NCBI GenBank assembly: GCA_934504065.1
Contig: CAKSVQ010000042.1
Coordinates: forward strand, 1-15,304
Origin: an uncultured Dysosmobacter sp.
GTDB taxonomy: Bacteria; Bacillota; Clostridia; Oscillospirales; Oscillospiraceae
Reading direction: 5' to 3'
Length of the DNA: 15,304 nt
A program made the translations under genes and the position numbers. Within the stretch, counting starts at the first letter, position 1, and every line of letters begins with the position of its first letter. Of the stretch, positions 7,913 through 14,563 are shown one piece after another. The notes below the pieces were generated by a model, which made no database searches, was not told the DNA's origin, and saw only the letters and a list, made by a program, of their open reading frames with translations.

Positions 7913-8764
7913 TCAGGTGGCGCTCTTGTCGCAGATCAGGCAGGCCAGCGCGGAGGGCTGGATCACCTTGGCACCGAAAACGTGCAGGCCCTTCACGCCG
8001 TCGGAGAAGTTCTTCTCCAGCCGGTAGGCCTCCAGCTCCACCAGCTGCTCAGCGAAGGAACCGGCGGCGTTGGTGCCGGCCAGCACCTTGAACTTCTTGC
8101 CGGAGGTGCTGGGGACATTGTTGGAGACGTGCACCATGAAACCGGCGGCGGCGCCCACATCGCCGTTCTGAAGCACGGCCTTGTTATAGTCGGTGCCGTT
8201 GCCCACAAAGCGCTGATCCTTCAGCAGCAGGCCATAAAACCAGGGCGGAACCACCACCCAGCGGCCCATCATGGGCACATTGGACTCGGTCAGCAGGGTG
8301 CCCAGATCCACCAGATAGTCGTAGGCATTGGCGGAGGTGGGCACAATGGGGGTGCTGACACTGCCGATGGTATTGCCGGCCTTGACGCCGGCGGCCAGCA
8401 GACCGGCCAGATAGATGTCGATGGTGTCGTTCATGGTGTAGGCAGAGCGCTCCATGGCCGAGTCCATCAGCTTGGGGTTGGTCTGGGCATTGTCGATGTC
8501 CTTGATCTGGAAGTTGAATGCCTTGCCCTGGTCAATCTCCAGGGTGGTCTGGGCACTGGTCAGCTCCTCAGGGTCGGGCAGGTCTGCGCCGGTGTAGTCG
8601 GTGACGGTCACATCGCCGATTTGGTTGATGTGTACCTTGTCGCCCATGGTGCGGATCTCGCCCTCATAGTCCCGGTTCATCAGGCTGGCGTAGACGTGCA
8701 CCTTGTCCAGATGGCCCAGCAGACGGGCCGACCAGATCTCGGGGATAAAGTTGGTGTATGCCAT
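7913..8764 (-). CDS. Major capsid protein
   Basis: A 283-residue coat protein that forms the head shell. It begins MAYTNFIPEIWSARLLGHLDKVHVYASLMNRDYEG and continues with DKVHINQIGDVTVTDYTGADL (near residue 42), a pattern typical of the P22 gp5-like coat families of Firmicutes siphophages with the HK97 fold. Further markers are LEIDQGKAFNFQIKDIDNAQ, the domain with MMGRWVVVPPWFYGLLLKD, and a C-terminal strand region (LVELEAYRLEKNFSDGVKGLHVFGAKVIQPSAL). There is no N-terminal delta domain, which agrees with a separate scaffold gene. An AAAGGATG ribosome binding site lies upstream. The stop is one base before the start of the connector gene. Length and position agree with the assignment. Confidence 0.9.
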   Translation of the reverse strand: MAYTNFIPEIWSARLLGHLDKVHVYASLMNRDYEGEIRTMGDKVHINQIGDVTVTDYTGADLPDPEELTSAQTTLEIDQGKAFNFQIKDIDNAQTNPKLMDSAMERSAYTMNDTIDIYLAGLLAAGVKAGNTIGSVSTPIVPTSANAYDYLVDLGTLLTESNVPMMGRWVVVPPWFYGLLLKDQRFVGNGTDYNKAVLQNGDVGAAAGFMVHVSNNVPSTSGKKFKVLAGTNAAGSFAEQLVELEAYRLEKNFSDGVKGLHVFGAKVIQPSALACLICDKSAT

Positions 8765-8787
8765 AGTTTCAAATCATCCTTTCATGT

Positions 8788-9390
8788 TCATTTCCTGCCC
8801 ATGAGCGCGTCCAGCTGGCCGGACTCATAGGCCTTGTTGATCTCCTGCGGCGTCATATGGCGCAGGCTCTCCCGGGTCACTTCGGCCCGGTCAGGTTCCT
8901 TCGGAGGCGTGGTGCCGCGCATCCGGCCGGTGACGGCGCAGGAAATTGCCGCGTTCCAGAGCGCCTCGAATGCCTTGAGATTGGCGGCGCTGGCTTCGGC
9001 GTCCGCGCCGGTCAGCCACTGGGCAAAGCCCGCATCCATGCCCCGGCTCTGGAGGTCGCGGCCCATCTGAACCTCCAGCTGCTGGCGCTGGAACTGCGCC
9101 TGCTGGGCGGCAAAGGCCGCCTTGTCCTTGTCCAGCTGATAGCGCTCCTTCTGGGCGGCGGTCATGCGGGCCAGTTTCGTCGCCTCATCCTGCGCCTCGG
9201 TCTGCTCCCGCTCCCACTTGGCCCAGGCGGTGTTGACGCCCTTGGTGACCCGGCGGTCAAACTCGCTCCGATAGGCCGGGTTGCTGTCCAGCCACTCGTC
9301 AAAGCTCGGTGTGCCGCTCCCGCCGTCATGCTCAGCGGTCTCGGATCCTGTCTGAGGGGTGTGGTTCAGCTCTTCTCTTTCGTCCTCCAT
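8788..9390 (-). CDS. Phage scaffolding protein, DUF4355-like
   Basis: A 200-residue charged, mostly helical protein directly before the major capsid gene, the standard place of the scaffold that directs capsid assembly and then leaves or is degraded. An acidic, disordered N-terminus (residues 1-28) is followed by FDEWLDSNPAYRSEFDRRVTKG (30-51) and a long coiled coil (about 55-110, rich in K, E, Q and A). The C-terminal part holds SLRHMTPQEINKAYESGQLDALMGRK (175-200), which probably binds the coat protein. This is the usual DUF4355 layout. A longer in-frame ATG at 9486 would start within the second terminator stem, so I prefer the ATG at 9390, which has AAAGGAG seven bases upstream. It is the first gene after the tandem terminators, and I see no clear promoter in front of it. 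Confidence 0.85.
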   Translation of the reverse strand: MEDEREELNHTPQTGSETAEHDGGSGTPSFDEWLDSNPAYRSEFDRRVTKGVNTAWAKWEREQTEAQDEATKLARMTAAQKERYQLDKDKAAFAAQQAQFQRQQLEVQMGRDLQSRGMDAGFAQWLTGADAEASAANLKAFEALWNAAISCAVTGRMRGTTPPKEPDRAEVTRESLRHMTPQEINKAYESGQLDALMGRK

Positions 9391-9453
9391 GATGTGCTCC
9401 TTTCTTGTCCGTCCTGCCCGGTCACAAGTCCCGGCCAGTGTCGTGAGGGTATG

Positions 9454-9480
9454 AAAAAAGCACCCGTTTCCGGATGCTTT
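9454..9480 (-). terminator. Intrinsic terminator 2 of a tandem pair
   Basis: On the minus strand a 10-bp stem (AAAGCATCCG with CGGGTGCTTT, one T-G pair) closes a GAAA tetraloop and is followed by a run of six T. It lies 28 bp past the first terminator and 63 bp before the scaffold start. On the plus strand the T run after the stem is only three bases, so it is directional. Confidence 0.82.
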
Positions 9481-9508
9481 CATCAACAGTGTTTGATTTT
9501 GTGTGTGG

Positions 9509-9537
9509 AAAAACCGCCTCGGTGTGCCGAAGCGGTT
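9509..9537 (-). terminator. Intrinsic terminator 1 of a tandem pair
   Basis: On the minus strand an 11-bp stem (AACCGCTTCGG with CCGAGGCGGTT, one G-T pair) closes a four-base CACA loop and runs into TTTTT. It touches the stop codon of the 70-residue gene. The geometry is that of a strong rho-independent terminator for leftward transcription. Confidence 0.8.
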
Positions 9538-9749
9538 CAGTCTAACAGCTCAATATGGTCGATCTCGTCCTCGAAGTATTCCCACAGGGGCCCCTGAGGA
9601 CCATACTTTTCGACGTCAATACTCGGAATGCCGTCCTCCGCGTCCAGCGTAGAAGTTCCACTGACTATAAAGCATTTGACCTCTTCACCGTTTGTCAGGA
9701 CAACGCGGGCATGGTGCCCCCAATAATCCGTATATTTTAGATTCTTCAA
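9537..9749 (-). CDS. Small unrecognised protein downstream of toxin-like domain
   Basis: A 70-residue acidic protein that I cannot assign to a known family. It reads as a short beta-rich domain: GHHARVVLTNGEEVKCFIVSG followed by an acidic stretch (DAEDGIPSIDVEK) and a C-terminal strand (EIDHIELLD). This layout recalls small Sm-like or SH3-like barrels, without a decisive motif. It has no signal peptide, membrane segment or cysteine cluster. The start is TTG, chosen because AAAGGAGGAG sits six bases upstream and because the gene then begins three bases after the minor head stop. Its base composition looks less GC-rich than the neighbouring structural genes, and two terminators follow it at once. 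The tight link to an Ntox50-like domain makes an immunity protein one possibility; a small virion or accessory protein is the alternative. Confidence 0.72.
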   Translation of the reverse strand: MKNLKYTDYWGHHARVVLTNGEEVKCFIVSGTSTLDAEDGIPSIDVEKYGPQGPLWEYFEDEIDHIELLD

Positions 9750-9752
9750 GGT

Positions 9753-11315
9753 CTACTCCTCCTTTGGTGGAATAAACGGAACTGCATGAATACCGGTCTT
9801 GCTGTAATGCAGCTTGAGCATATTAGCGGGCGCTTCAGCCCCGTCCGGGTCAATTACTACGCCGATCTGCTTGCCTAACCGAATAACTTCTCGCAATCCG
9901 CTCCGGCCATTCCGTTCGATGCGCCCCGTCCCGGCGTACCGTGTCACAATGTTCTGAAGCTCCTCCATGCCGATTGTGAGATAACTGCGCCCCGGGATGT
10001 AGCCGCCGCTGTCGCGCAGATGGCGGGCCTGCTTCTCCGGGTTGACGGTCAGGTCATACTTGCCTGCCCGGATGTCCGCCCGGATCAGCGTGTCCTTCAG
10101 CTCGTTCTGAAGCGCATCCCAACCGGTGCTGTCAATATTATACTTCACATTCTGGAACTCTGCAAAGGTTTTCGGTGCCTTCGTGCCCAGGATCCTGCGG
10201 AATCTGTCGTACTGCTTGCGATCAGGAACGCGGTGCTGCTCCCGGCGCTGGTTGGCCTCTGCCTGCGCATTGCCCTTGACATAGGCCTCATACCACTCCC
10301 GATAGCTCATATTACCCGGAACGGTGGTCCCCTTCCCGGTGATGGGGTCGCGGGCGAAGCGCTCGGTTCCAGACAGCGCGGCATCGGAGTCGTCCGGCAT
10401 GGTGGTGCACCGGCAGTTGGGATGCATGGGCGGCAGGTTGACGCCGGGCTGAGCCTCCTCCACCCGGAATCGGCACATATCCAGCCGTGCACACTCAGAG
10501 TCCGTGTCCAGATCCAGCGTGGCAAGGTAGATATAGTGCGCGATGCCCGCCGCCTGATAGCCCATCAGATGGCCCTGATTGGCGATGTAGGCGCACTCAG
10601 TGCGCACCAGACGGGCCGCGCGGTACCGGGCTCCCTCTGTGCTGTCCATGCCGATCACGCCCAGCAGAGCGTCCCGCATCTCGTCATAGCGCAGGCCGGA
10701 CATCAGCCCCACCGTAACTACGTCCTCCACGGCATCCGCAAACTGCTGGTTGTTGTCCCAGAGCCGGTACGACCAGTTTTCGCCGCTCCAGTCAGAGGCG
10801 ATCGCCGCCTGAAGCTGCAGGTCGTCCAACTTGGAGAAATCAAAGCCCTCCCCGGTGTACTGCTGGATGTCGAACAGCGTCCGGTAGTAGGATTGCTCCA
10901 GTGTGTCATAGAGCCGGTCCCGCACCAGGCTGACCTCCTCCAGACCCACCATGCGGGCCTGTGCATAGATCCGATCCCGCAGGGCCTGCAGGCGGCTGAT
11001 GCGGTCGGCATAGGCCGGGGCAGAGAGCCGGGCCCACAGGTCTTTTTTCGCTGGGCCCTTCGCCTTCTGCCAGAGTGCTTTCAGCTCCTCCCGGCTTTCC
11101 GCCGTCTCCTGCTGAGAGAGCAGACGCTGGGCGGTGTCCGCATTCAGTGCGCCATTGCGGGCGTAGGTGTCGAAAATATGCTCAATCTGCTGGCAGATGG
11201 CCCGCTGGGCCAGCCCATACCGCCGGGCGACGGCCTGCACCGTCTCATCTGCCCGGTCATGCAGCAGTTTCTCCAGCTTCAGTGAGCGCCGCTTCCAGTA
11301 GTCCCGGCTGTTCAT
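9753..11315 (-). CDS. Minor head protein (SPP1 gp7/Mu F-like) with Ntox50-like toxin domain
   Basis: A 520-residue protein in two parts. Residues 1 to about 310 form an SPP1 gp7/Mu F-like head morphogenesis domain: helical N-terminus, VRTECAYIANQGHLMGYQAAG at 237-257, and the cysteine signature PPMHPNCRCTTMP at 295-307. Such proteins bind the portal and occur in few copies inside the head. A linker (about 310-390) leads to an extra domain at about 415-515 with KQARHLRDSG (427-436), GRSYLTI (442-448), YAGTGRI (460-466) and HYSKTGIHAVP (503-513). This pattern closely resembles the bacterial toxin 50 (Ntox50) family, predicted RNases of polymorphic toxin systems. The domain keeps its conserved-looking lysine and histidines and shows no truncation. 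The gene overlaps the portal by four bases, and the next gene starts three bases after its stop. Head role: confident; toxin assignment: pattern recognition only, activity untested. Confidence 0.88.
   Translation of the reverse strand: MNSRDYWKRRSLKLEKLLHDRADETVQAVARRYGLAQRAICQQIEHIFDTYARNGALNADTAQRLLSQQETAESREELKALWQKAKGPAKKDLWARLSAPAYADRISRLQALRDRIYAQARMVGLEEVSLVRDRLYDTLEQSYYRTLFDIQQYTGEGFDFSKLDDLQLQAAIASDWSGENWSYRLWDNNQQFADAVEDVVTVGLMSGLRYDEMRDALLGVIGMDSTEGARYRAARLVRTECAYIANQGHLMGYQAAGIAHYIYLATLDLDTDSECARLDMCRFRVEEAQPGVNLPPMHPNCRCTTMPDDSDAALSGTERFARDPITGKGTTVPGNMSYREWYEAYVKGNAQAEANQRREQHRVPDRKQYDRFRRILGTKAPKTFAEFQNVKYNIDSTGWDALQNELKDTLIRADIRAGKYDLTVNPEKQARHLRDSGGYIPGRSYLTIGMEELQNIVTRYAGTGRIERNGRSGLREVIRLGKQIGVVIDPDGAEAPANMLKLHYSKTGIHAVPFIPPKEE
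9756..9765 (-). promoter_or_regulatory. Strong ribosome binding site before a TTG start
   Basis: AAAGGAGGAG is embedded in the last codons of the minor head protein and lies six bases before the TTG start of the 70-residue gene. It is one of the strongest Shine-Dalgarno sites in the window and indicates that the small gene is really translated, in step with the toxin-like domain. Confidence 0.6.
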
Positions 11316-12736
11316 TCGTCACTCACAGCGGCGAAGCCGATCTTTCGGCCGGCAGTGTCGTCCGGCTCATCGCCGTCTTCTTCATCGGCACCGAACCGGC
11401 CATTATTGGTGTACAGGCTGGCATTCTCCTGCTTCTGGCGGCGGATATTCTCCAGCGCCTCGGTTGGGTCCCGGATGAACCAAAGCTGGCTGAGCAGAGT
11501 CTGGTCGTCCACAATGCCCTGAAGCCGGGTGACGGTGTCCACCACCTCCTGCTCGTTGATGGGCAGGCTCACGGTGAACACAATGTCCACATCGCGGATT
11601 TCCACCACGGGCATCTCGCCCTTAATGTTCAGCCAGTGGTTATAGAGGGCAAAGCGCTCCTGAAGCCCTCGCTCCATCTGGCGCATCTTGCCCTTTACCA
11701 GCAGATTCATGGTCAGCAGCTTCAGCTTGAGCGCCTGCCCGGACACGTTGCCCGCAAACTTTTCGTCGGACATATCCACAGTCAGGGTCTGCTTGTGGAT
11801 CTCCCGCACCAGCGCATCGGCCAGAGTCTGCACCTCGCCCTCGTTAAAGGTCTTCTGGATGTACTCCGCCCGGGCATCCAGCGGTGCACCGTCGATGAAC
11901 TTCTCCCGGGCCAGCTTTGCCTCGTCCCCCTCGGCCAGCGTCATGCCGAAGAACACCAGCAGGGCGTCTACAAACTTGCGCTTGTCCGTCACCCGGTCGC
12001 TCATCAGCTGGTCATAGGCGTCGATCAGGCTGGTCACCTGCTCAAAATCGCCCTGCCGCTGGTCATTGTTGCAGTAGGCGATGACCGGCACCGCCCCGAA
12101 CCAGTGCTCTCGCGTCTCGCCGACCTGCGTGAAGAAGGACGTCTCCAGACTGCCGCTGATGTAGTCCCGCTCCGTGCGGTCGGTGTAGACCGTGGCGAAG
12201 TAATACCACTCGCCGCTGGGGCGCTCCCTCCGCTCCCATACCACTGCGAACAACTTGCGGTGCTCCACTGTGGTGTCGCAGATCAGAATGCCGTTGTCCG
12301 GGCTGATCCGGGCGGAGCGTGGCCGTGGGTCGTCGTCGGTGGAGGCATAGCACAGCTCCAGGCAGTCGCCCATGATGCCCATGGTGCGCCCGATCTCCAG
12401 ATCCTGACGACTGACCCGCTGGGCGTCGTAAGTGTCCAGAAGTGGGCTGAGATCCAGCTTACCGCCGTCCTCGCGCTGGTGGTTGGCGTCGTACTTCACC
12501 GGTTCGCCCAGATAGTAGCCCAGCGTGGTGTCCACCACATAGCGGGCGTAGTTGGCCGCCACCCGCACCTCACCGGGCTTCGCGCCCAGCAGAATGGGGT
12601 GCTGGCCCAGATAGTAGTCCATCAGCCGTCGGTATCGGCCCTGTGCCTGCTCCGCCTTGCGGATGCACCAGCGCAGCACGTCCGGCCGGACGGCCTCCAC
12701 ATCGGGCACGTCAGCCCGGTCGATGTATAAGATCAA
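11312..12736 (-). CDS. Phage portal protein, SPP1 gp6-like
   Basis: A 474-residue portal protein, forming the ring at the capsid vertex through which DNA is packaged and ejected and on which head assembly starts. The N-terminal region has the SPP1 gp6-like pattern: a helical start, RYRRLMDYYLGQHPIL near residue 35, then RVAANYARYVVDTTLGYYLGEPVKY near residue 58. The stem and crown regions follow, including EQVTSLIDAYDQLMSDRVTDKRKF, which is very typical of this family, and a long helix (NEQEVVDTVTRLQGIVDDQTLLSQL) near the C-terminus. The start is TTG, supported by AGGGGG seven bases upstream and by a one-base gap from the terminase stop. The last codon overlaps the minor head gene by four bases. 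Length and order match the family; nothing looks broken. Confidence 0.92.
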   Translation of the reverse strand: MILYIDRADVPDVEAVRPDVLRWCIRKAEQAQGRYRRLMDYYLGQHPILLGAKPGEVRVAANYARYVVDTTLGYYLGEPVKYDANHQREDGGKLDLSPLLDTYDAQRVSRQDLEIGRTMGIMGDCLELCYASTDDDPRPRSARISPDNGILICDTTVEHRKLFAVVWERRERPSGEWYYFATVYTDRTERDYISGSLETSFFTQVGETREHWFGAVPVIAYCNNDQRQGDFEQVTSLIDAYDQLMSDRVTDKRKFVDALLVFFGMTLAEGDEAKLAREKFIDGAPLDARAEYIQKTFNEGEVQTLADALVREIHKQTLTVDMSDEKFAGNVSGQALKLKLLTMNLLVKGKMRQMERGLQERFALYNHWLNIKGEMPVVEIRDVDIVFTVSLPINEQEVVDTVTRLQGIVDDQTLLSQLWFIRDPTEALENIRRQKQENASLYTNNGRFGADEEDGDEPDDTAGRKIGFAAVSDE

Positions 12737-12737
12737 A

Positions 12738-13991
12738 TTACAACCCCCTCGGTCTATGGCCGACTCTCACCTCACCGCGCTCCAGCACGGTGGAAACAAA
12801 ATAGCGGATGGCGTCCATGCAGTGGTCGTGCTCCTTGACGGGCCGATCCTCCCCGCGCTGGGCGGCCTTGTCATCCCAGACGTAATTGTGAAATTCGTCG
12901 GCGCAGTGAACACACTGGCTTGAAAACAGCAGCCCGTCCGATTTGAGCCGCTGAGCCACTGCCCGGATGCCGTCCAGCACCGCATTGTCGGCCTTCTGGA
13001 CCGGCCAGCCCCGGCGGCGCAGCTCTGCAATGAAACTGGCCGCTGACGGGTCAACGATGATCGCCCGGGGCGTCTCCCCGGCCAGAAAGGCAGCCATATC
13101 GTCAGCATAGTCTCCGTCAGTCTTCTGCCGCCGCTCCTCCCGGCCCGACCAGTAATACTCCCCGGCGCACACCCACGCCCCGCCCGCGTTGCGCCGCCAC
13201 TTCAGAAACACCGTGGGGTTCTGGGTGCCGTAGTCCACGGAGACATAGCAGCTGCCCGCCGTCTCCGGCGCCTTGGCCGCCATGTGACGCTCCTTGTCAA
13301 AGCAGTCGTAGACAATGCCGTCTGCCACCCGCCACAGGCCCAGAATGTAGCGCTCGTAGAACACGCCGGAATACATAGACTCATAGCGGGCCTTGATGCG
13401 CGGTGCCAACGCCAGATTGTCATCCATGGTAAAGTGCAGCCGCAGGGCGTTGTGGGCGGGCAGCTTTTTGACCCACTCCTGATAAAACCAGTGGTTCGGC
13501 CCAGCCGGGTTACAGTTGAACCAGAATTTACTGCCGTCCACACTGCACCGGGCCAGCACCTGCTCCACAAAACTACGGGGCATCAGTGCCACCTCATCCA
13601 GCAGTGCCCCCGCCAGCGTAATGCCCTGCACCAGCGTGTAGCTGCTCTCGTCCCGTCCGCCAAACAGGTAGTAGGTGTTGCTCCTGCCGTCCTGGGTGAC
13701 GATCAGCTTGTTCTCGCTCCGCTTTTCGGTGACGTCCAAAACGCCATCCACCCAGTCGGCCAGCTGGGAGATGACATTGCGCCGCAGGCTCTCAATGGTC
13801 TTGCCGCAGATGCCGAACACCTGGCCGTCAAACCGGCTCATGCTCCACAGCAGAAAGCCCACGGCCATGCACAGCGTCTTGCCGCTGCGGATAGACCCGT
13901 CGCAGATCAGCGCGTCCTTGTCTCTGGTGGCCGGCCGTGCCCACCAGGTCATGGCCAGCAGCTGGCGCTTACTCAGTCTCTGATACTGCAT
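12738..13991 (-). CDS. terL: Phage terminase large subunit, PBSX family
   Basis: The ATPase-nuclease of the DNA packaging motor, which cuts concatemeric phage DNA and pumps it through the portal. With the start chosen here it has 417 residues. Walker A is GSIRSGKT at 32-39, Walker B is GALLDEV at 128-134 with D132 and E133, and the coupling-type motif FNCNPAGP is at 158-165. The RNase H-like nuclease has candidate acidic residues at D253 (YVSVDYGTQNP), D314 (AIIVDPS) and D393 (DHCMDAIRYF), the usual spacing for this family. A longer in-frame start at 14054 would add 21 arginine-rich residues that lie wholly within the small terminase frame. The start used is preceded by AGGAGG, about twelve bases upstream, and begins MQYQRLSKRQ, typical of family N-termini. 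The gene looks intact. Confidence 0.93.
   Translation of the reverse strand: MQYQRLSKRQLLAMTWWARPATRDKDALICDGSIRSGKTLCMAVGFLLWSMSRFDGQVFGICGKTIESLRRNVISQLADWVDGVLDVTEKRSENKLIVTQDGRSNTYYLFGGRDESSYTLVQGITLAGALLDEVALMPRSFVEQVLARCSVDGSKFWFNCNPAGPNHWFYQEWVKKLPAHNALRLHFTMDDNLALAPRIKARYESMYSGVFYERYILGLWRVADGIVYDCFDKERHMAAKAPETAGSCYVSVDYGTQNPTVFLKWRRNAGGAWVCAGEYYWSGREERRQKTDGDYADDMAAFLAGETPRAIIVDPSAASFIAELRRRGWPVQKADNAVLDGIRAVAQRLKSDGLLFSSQCVHCADEFHNYVWDDKAAQRGEDRPVKEHDHCMDAIRYFVSTVLERGEVRVGHRPRGL
12744..12749 (-). promoter_or_regulatory. Ribosome binding site that sets the TTG start of the portal
   Basis: AGGGGG lies seven bases before a TTG codon at 12736-12734 and overlaps the last codons of the large terminase. 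No ATG lies nearby in frame, and the TTG follows the terminase stop by one base, so this site supports the unusual start and suggests coupled translation. Confidence 0.6.
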
Positions 13992-14382
13992 CTGCGTCGA
14001 TGTCCTCCTCTGCCGCCGCCTCGATGGCCGCCAGAAGGCTCTGGCCAGACTCACTCCCGGCGCTGTCCTGCCGGGCGTCGTCGCCCAGCACGTCGATCAG
14101 CACCTTGGCCGCCCGGGCATCGCCCGCACAGGCCGCCTCCCACAGCCCCGAGATCATGGCCATCTGGTTGTCGATGTCCTCTGCCTCCACCTGCCGCCGC
14201 TCCAGCTTCTTCGCGTGCCGACGGTCTGTCACAGGCAGGCTCAGGAAGTAGTCCGCGGCCTGTTTTAAACTCTTTTTCCGGCGGCGGGAAACGCCGGATG
14301 CAATACCGCCTTTTCGGCCCATTTCTCTTGCTTCGCTCTCGCTTCGTTCGCTGAACGTGATAAGATTCTGTTCATTCGGCAT
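13969..14382 (-). CDS. Phage terminase small subunit-like protein
   Basis: A 137-residue protein immediately before the large terminase, which is the usual place of the DNA-recognition (small) subunit of the packaging motor. The N-terminus has a basic glycine motif (MGRKGGIASGVSRRRKKSL, from about residue 21) typical of small terminase-like proteins of Clostridia phages and probably DNA-binding. A helical middle (residues 40-105) contains MISGLWEAACAGDARAAKVL, and the tail is acidic (AAAEEDIDADAVSETE). The start is supported by a GAGG ribosome binding site nine bases upstream. The end overlaps the large terminase by 23 bp. The sequence itself is not strongly diagnostic; the call rests on the KGG-type motif, size and position. 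Confidence 0.68.
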   Translation of the reverse strand: MPNEQNLITFSERSESEAREMGRKGGIASGVSRRRKKSLKQAADYFLSLPVTDRRHAKKLERRQVEAEDIDNQMAMISGLWEAACAGDARAAKVLIDVLGDDARQDSAGSESGQSLLAAIEAAAEEDIDADAVSETE

Positions 14383-14466
14383 CTGCCCCCACCTCTCTGT
14401 CCAAAAGATCCATCACTCGGCCCCGCCCCTGCCTGTTACTCAATGCGATGGTCAACCCAAAGACAA

Positions 14467-14493
14467 GGGAGCCGACCCTCCCGGGCGGCTCCC
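14467..14493 (-). terminator. Leader hairpin, weak terminator or attenuator
   Basis: On the minus strand an 8-bp perfect stem, GGGAGCCG with CGGCTCCC, closes an 11-base GC-rich loop and is followed by an interrupted T tract (TTGTCTTT). It lies between the candidate promoter and the small terminase. The poor T tract makes it a weak terminator at best; it could end transcription of the upstream regulator genes, act as a leader attenuator, or stabilise the 5' end of the late transcript. Confidence 0.45.
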
Positions 14494-14509
14494 AAATCTT
14501 CACATCTAC

Positions 14510-14543
14510 ACCATATCACAGATGGGGTATCAATTGCTATCAA
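14510..14543 (-). promoter_or_regulatory. Candidate late promoter upstream of small terminase
   Basis: Two readings are possible on the minus strand. One is TTGATA (14543-14538), a 17-bp spacer and TGTGAT (14520-14515), which is a normal sigma-A geometry with a weak -10. The other is TATGGT (14515-14510) as the -10 with no -35 at the usual distance but the TTGA repeat array just upstream, which is the layout of an activator-dependent late promoter. The position, after the regulators and before the packaging genes, favours a late promoter; the exact hexamers are uncertain. Confidence 0.4.
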
Positions 14544-14563
14544 CCATTATCAACTGGGTCAAC
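14528..14563 (-). repeat. TTGA repeat array with helical-turn spacing, possible activator site
   Basis: Read on the minus strand there are three copies of TTGATA whose 5' ends lie at 14553, 14543 and 14533, exactly 10 bp apart. They are preceded by a related TTGACC copy with its 5' end at 14562, 9 bp away. A 9-10 bp period places all copies on one face of the helix, as expected for cooperative protein binding. The array straddles the stop codon of the RinA/ArpU-like gene and ends 12 bp before a TATGGT candidate -10 hexamer. Binding by the adjacent regulator is inference. Confidence 0.55.

Noticed and set aside
9391..9453. Promoter in front of the scaffold gene
   Set aside because: I looked for TTGACA/TATAAT-like pairs on the minus strand and found none with acceptable spacing; an activator-dependent promoter cannot be excluded.
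9391..9486. 32-residue N-terminal extension of the scaffold
   Set aside because: The extra codons run through the second terminator stem, and the ATG at 9390 has a well-spaced AAAGGAG.
11075..12730. Plus-strand frame of 551 codons opposite the portal and minor head genes, and similar ones at 18-1274, 2117-3457 and 13284-14354
   Set aside because: These lie antisense to well-recognised phage genes. Their translations are low-complexity, rich in H, R, Q, V and L, and have no family resemblance. GC-rich codon bias on the coding strand leaves the opposite frame open.
13992..14054. 21-residue N-terminal extension of the large terminase
   Set aside because: The added residues are arginine-rich, lie wholly within the small terminase frame and have no ribosome binding site as good as the AGGAGG before the internal ATG.
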